Assembly (NCBI GenBank): GCA_014804695.1
Contig: JAAUZJ010000017.1
Span: 62,001-126,000, forward strand
Origin: Lachnospiraceae bacterium
Lineage (GTDB): Bacteria > Bacillota > Clostridia > Lachnospirales > Lachnospiraceae
Direction: 5' to 3'
DNA length: 64,000 nucleotides
A model generated the notes under the pieces. That model was given only the letters and a program-made list of their open reading frames with translations, was not told where the DNA came from and did not search any database. The position numbers and the translations under genes are program-made. This document shows positions 61,756 through 64,000 of this stretch, one piece after another. Every line of letters starts with the position of its first letter. Position 1 is the stretch's first letter.

Positions 61756-64000
61756 CTATACATCTTCCTCCTGCCCTGCGCTTTCCTCCGGCCTCGTATT
61801 CATAATCGCATACAACTTTGTATCCGTTGGAAACTTATCCACAAACGGAATGACAACATTATCAAACAAAATCAGCCCGCTTCCCGGCTCTGAGTTCGTG
61901 ACATATAAAAGCTGTTTTTCCGAAAGCCCCAACTTATCCGCCAAAATACTCTGATCCTTCGCGTTCTGATTCAGCAGATAGACAAAATCACTATTGCCCA
62001 AAATCCCCTCAATTTCCTCTGATTTAAGGAAGTCCCCGACATTCTGTGTCAAAGCAGTCGGAATACCGCCCCACTTACGGAACCTCTTCCAGATTTCCAC
62101 CGAATAAACGGCAGTCTGCTTTTCCTTTAACAACAGATGAAACTCATCACAATAGTAACGAGTTGCAATCTTCCGTTCCCTGTTTATTGATACCCTGTTC
62201 CAGACTGCATCCTGTACGACCAGCATTCCAATCTCTTTCAACTGGTTCCCCAAATCCCGAATATCAAAACACATGATACGGTTACTGCTGTCCACGTTCG
62301 TTCTGTGATTAAAGTAATTCTGCGAACCATGCACATACAATACAAGACTGTTCGCAATCCTGACCGCTTTCGCCTTCGCCTCCATTGCAAGTTCAGGCGC
62401 GACATTTTTCGGATCATATCTTAAAAGCGAATTATACAAATCCTCTAAAATAGGCATATTCTCCGGTATAGGGTTCGCAAAATACTTCTCATAAATATTT
62501 TTGATACAGTCATCTATGATACCCTTTTCATCATTCGCCAGACCGTCTTTTCCCCCGGCAATCAAATCACATAGGGTAATCAAAAAGTCACTCTTTAACT
62601 TCAGTGCATCCTTATCATTCTTATGACTAAGCTGTATATCCATTGGATTCAGATAATCTTTAGAGTTCGTTGCAAGTTTGATAACCTGTCCATGCAAAGC
62701 CTCCACCAACGCGAAATACTCCCCCTCCGGATCACAAATGATGATTTCATCCCTTGTCATAAGAAAACACGACATAATCTCACGCTTTGCACTGAACGAC
62801 TTACCGCTTCCGGGTGTACCAAGTATTACTCCATTCGGTGTACGCAGCCTCTTTCTGTCCGCAAGAATCATATTGTTTGACAAGGCATTTAAACCGTAAT
62901 ATATCGCTGGAGCTGACATAAACAATTCCTGTGTACAGAACGGTACAAGAATCGCTGTGCTTTTCGTCGTCAGTACACGCTCTATTTCCGTATTGTTACA
63001 GCCTATCGGTGCGGAAGCCATAAGCCCTCTTTCCTGCAAATACTGGAGCGGACGCAGATTACAGTTCGCCTGCTGTATGATCCCCGACACACGCTGCGAG
63101 ATTGCTTCCAGTTCTTTCTTTGTCTTTCCAAAACAGGTAATCAGAAACGTCATTTTTATAATTTTCTGGTTACTGCTGTTCAAATCGTCAAGCAGCTCCA
63201 ACGTATCCTTTTCATAAGTCAGGATATCCGTAGGAAGAATATCCATGTCATAACCGCTTCTGACCGCCTTTTTCTGCTCTTCAATCTTCATTTTCTGGAT
63301 ATTCGAAAGCGCACCCTTTAACATCTTGATTGCCTTCACAGGGTCAAAAGTCTGCATATGCATGGTCAGCGTAAGGTTATCGTCGATATCCAACAGCCTC
63401 TTTACCAGTTCATCATTAAAACGCGGCGCGATCATATCCAGATATGCCACACATCCATACATACTGCCCGAACGGAAGCGGCTTGGATAACGGAAATCAA
63501 ACCCCGGCGGAGCGATATAGTCCTTTACCGACTTACCTGACTCCGAAAGCTCCTTAAAAGAAAAACGGAAAGGCTCTTTTGCTCCCTGATTGAAATATTC
63601 ATGCAGAACCCGAAGCCTTTCCTTTCCGTCCAATGCCCTTGCATTAGCCCCCATGTTGTTCAGATTATGAAGAACGTCTTTTTCAATATTGCTTAACTTA
63701 GCTTTAGCCTCCTTATATCCCGCGCACTCCACTCCGAAAATCATATATTTAGACTTTATGACTCCATTTGTTCCCTTTTCAGACTGCTTTTTCAACATCT
63801 GTTCATACTCCATACGGATATCGTCAAAAGCATCCTCCTGTTTCGGAACGCTGAACCTGTCAGAAAGTTCCTTTTCATTGACCTGCCTGTTAAAAAGGAA
63901 TAACTGGAACTTTATCGACGGGTCAAAATAGTTAATCAACTTGCTGTACTCCTCTAAGATATATCCCCTGTCCTCTATTTCCAGCAAATCATAATTGATA
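61756..64000 (-). CDS. VirB4/TraE-like conjugation ATPase, cut by the window edge
   Basis: At least 743 residues; the frame is open to the edge and an ATG at 63987 is unlikely to be the true start because coherent family sequence continues to the edge. Walker A GTPGSGKSFSAKREIM is near residue 393 of the visible part and the Walker B-like YYCDEFHLLL near 630. VirB4-type ATPases power assembly of the mating channel and DNA translocation. Its presence places the rest of the transfer module to the right of the window. Confidence 0.94.
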   Translation of the reverse strand, partial: INYDLLEIEDRGYILEEYSKLINYFDPSIKFQLFLFNRQVNEKELSDRFSVPKQEDAFDDIRMEYEQMLKKQSEKGTNGVIKSKYMIFGVECAGYKEAKAKLSNIEKDVLHNLNNMGANARALDGKERLRVLHEYFNQGAKEPFRFSFKELSESGKSVKDYIAPPGFDFRYPSRFRSGSMYGCVAYLDMIAPRFNDELVKRLLDIDDNLTLTMHMQTFDPVKAIKMLKGALSNIQKMKIEEQKKAVRSGYDMDILPTDILTYEKDTLELLDDLNSSNQKIIKMTFLITCFGKTKKELEAISQRVSGIIQQANCNLRPLQYLQERGLMASAPIGCNNTEIERVLTTKSTAILVPFCTQELFMSAPAIYYGLNALSNNMILADRKRLRTPNGVILGTPGSGKSFSAKREIMSCFLMTRDEIIICDPEGEYFALVEALHGQVIKLATNSKDYLNPMDIQLSHKNDKDALKLKSDFLITLCDLIAGGKDGLANDEKGIIDDCIKNIYEKYFANPIPENMPILEDLYNSLLRYDPKNVAPELAMEAKAKAVRIANSLVLYVHGSQNYFNHRTNVDSSNRIMCFDIRDLGNQLKEIGMLVVQDAVWNRVSINRERKIATRYYCDEFHLLLKEKQTAVYSVEIWKRFRKWGGIPTALTQNVGDFLKSEEIEGILGNSDFVYLLNQNAKDQSILADKLGLSEKQLLYVTNSEPGSGLILFDNVVIPFVDKFPTDTKLYAIMNTRPEESAGQEEDV

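Overview
The window looks like low-to-moderate GC chromosomal DNA of a gut-type Clostridia, probably Lachnospiraceae. Support: two Tn916/Tn1549-type tyrosine integrases, strong AGGAGG ribosome binding sites, TTGACA/TATAAT-like promoters, and a Tn1549/CTn5-like conjugation backbone. I see no rRNA, tRNA or CRISPR array.

Region 1 (1-4456) is probably core chromosome. It holds a leftward cluster (a coiled-coil protein cut by the window edge, a zinc-ribbon protein, a four-helix membrane protein, an SPFH/zinc-ribbon protein) and a class I glutamine amidotransferase-like gamma-glutamyl-GABA hydrolase.

Region 2 (about 4457-23884, element A) is a 19.4-kb integrative element without relaxase or conjugation genes. 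It has an integrase, a block of tiny genes, a lambda-like divergent switch (Cro/C1-type repressor with three operators), a type I toxin/antisense RNA pair, a 1.1-kb array of paired short repeats, an ERCC4 nuclease, a D5-type primase-helicase next to an iteron-rich AT-rich candidate origin, an excisionase-like gene, a second repressor, a SAP-domain/DUF2513 cargo block, and at the far end an isolated tail cassette with a 1264-residue tape measure protein. This gene set resembles a phage satellite or phage-plasmid-derived island more than an ICE. A nine-base word (GGCAGCAGG) recurs ten times across its left and middle parts, on both strands and in several reading frames.

Region 3 (about 23871 to beyond 64000, element B) is a Tn1549-like ICE. 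From its left end it carries an integrase, an RHH protein, an excisionase-like protein, an HTH protein, a sigma-like regulator, a candidate oriT, MobC and a MOBP relaxase. An accessory block follows (XRE repressor, SymE-like toxin, flavodoxin pseudogene, RES-domain protein, Ser/Thr kinase, DUF2513 protein, type I toxin). Then come an SRAP/Pol IV module, a PAPS-reductase-like protein, a 2.6-kiloresidue methylase/SNF2 helicase, a large surface LRR protein, three further DNA methyltransferases, topoisomerase III, a DUF4315 protein, a peptidoglycan hydrolase and a VirB4-like ATPase that runs off the window.

The two elements appear to sit in tandem. Near-identical 14-bp core-like sequences flank element A, each integrase has its own set of three arm-like repeats, and the arm repeat of integrase 1 recurs at the far end of element A. 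Element A could therefore be carried in cis by the ICE. The most interesting items are the paired-repeat array and candidate origin in element A, the recurrent nonamer, the tail cassette in a relaxase-less island, and the kinase plus RES (putative NAD-degrading) pair in the ICE cargo.
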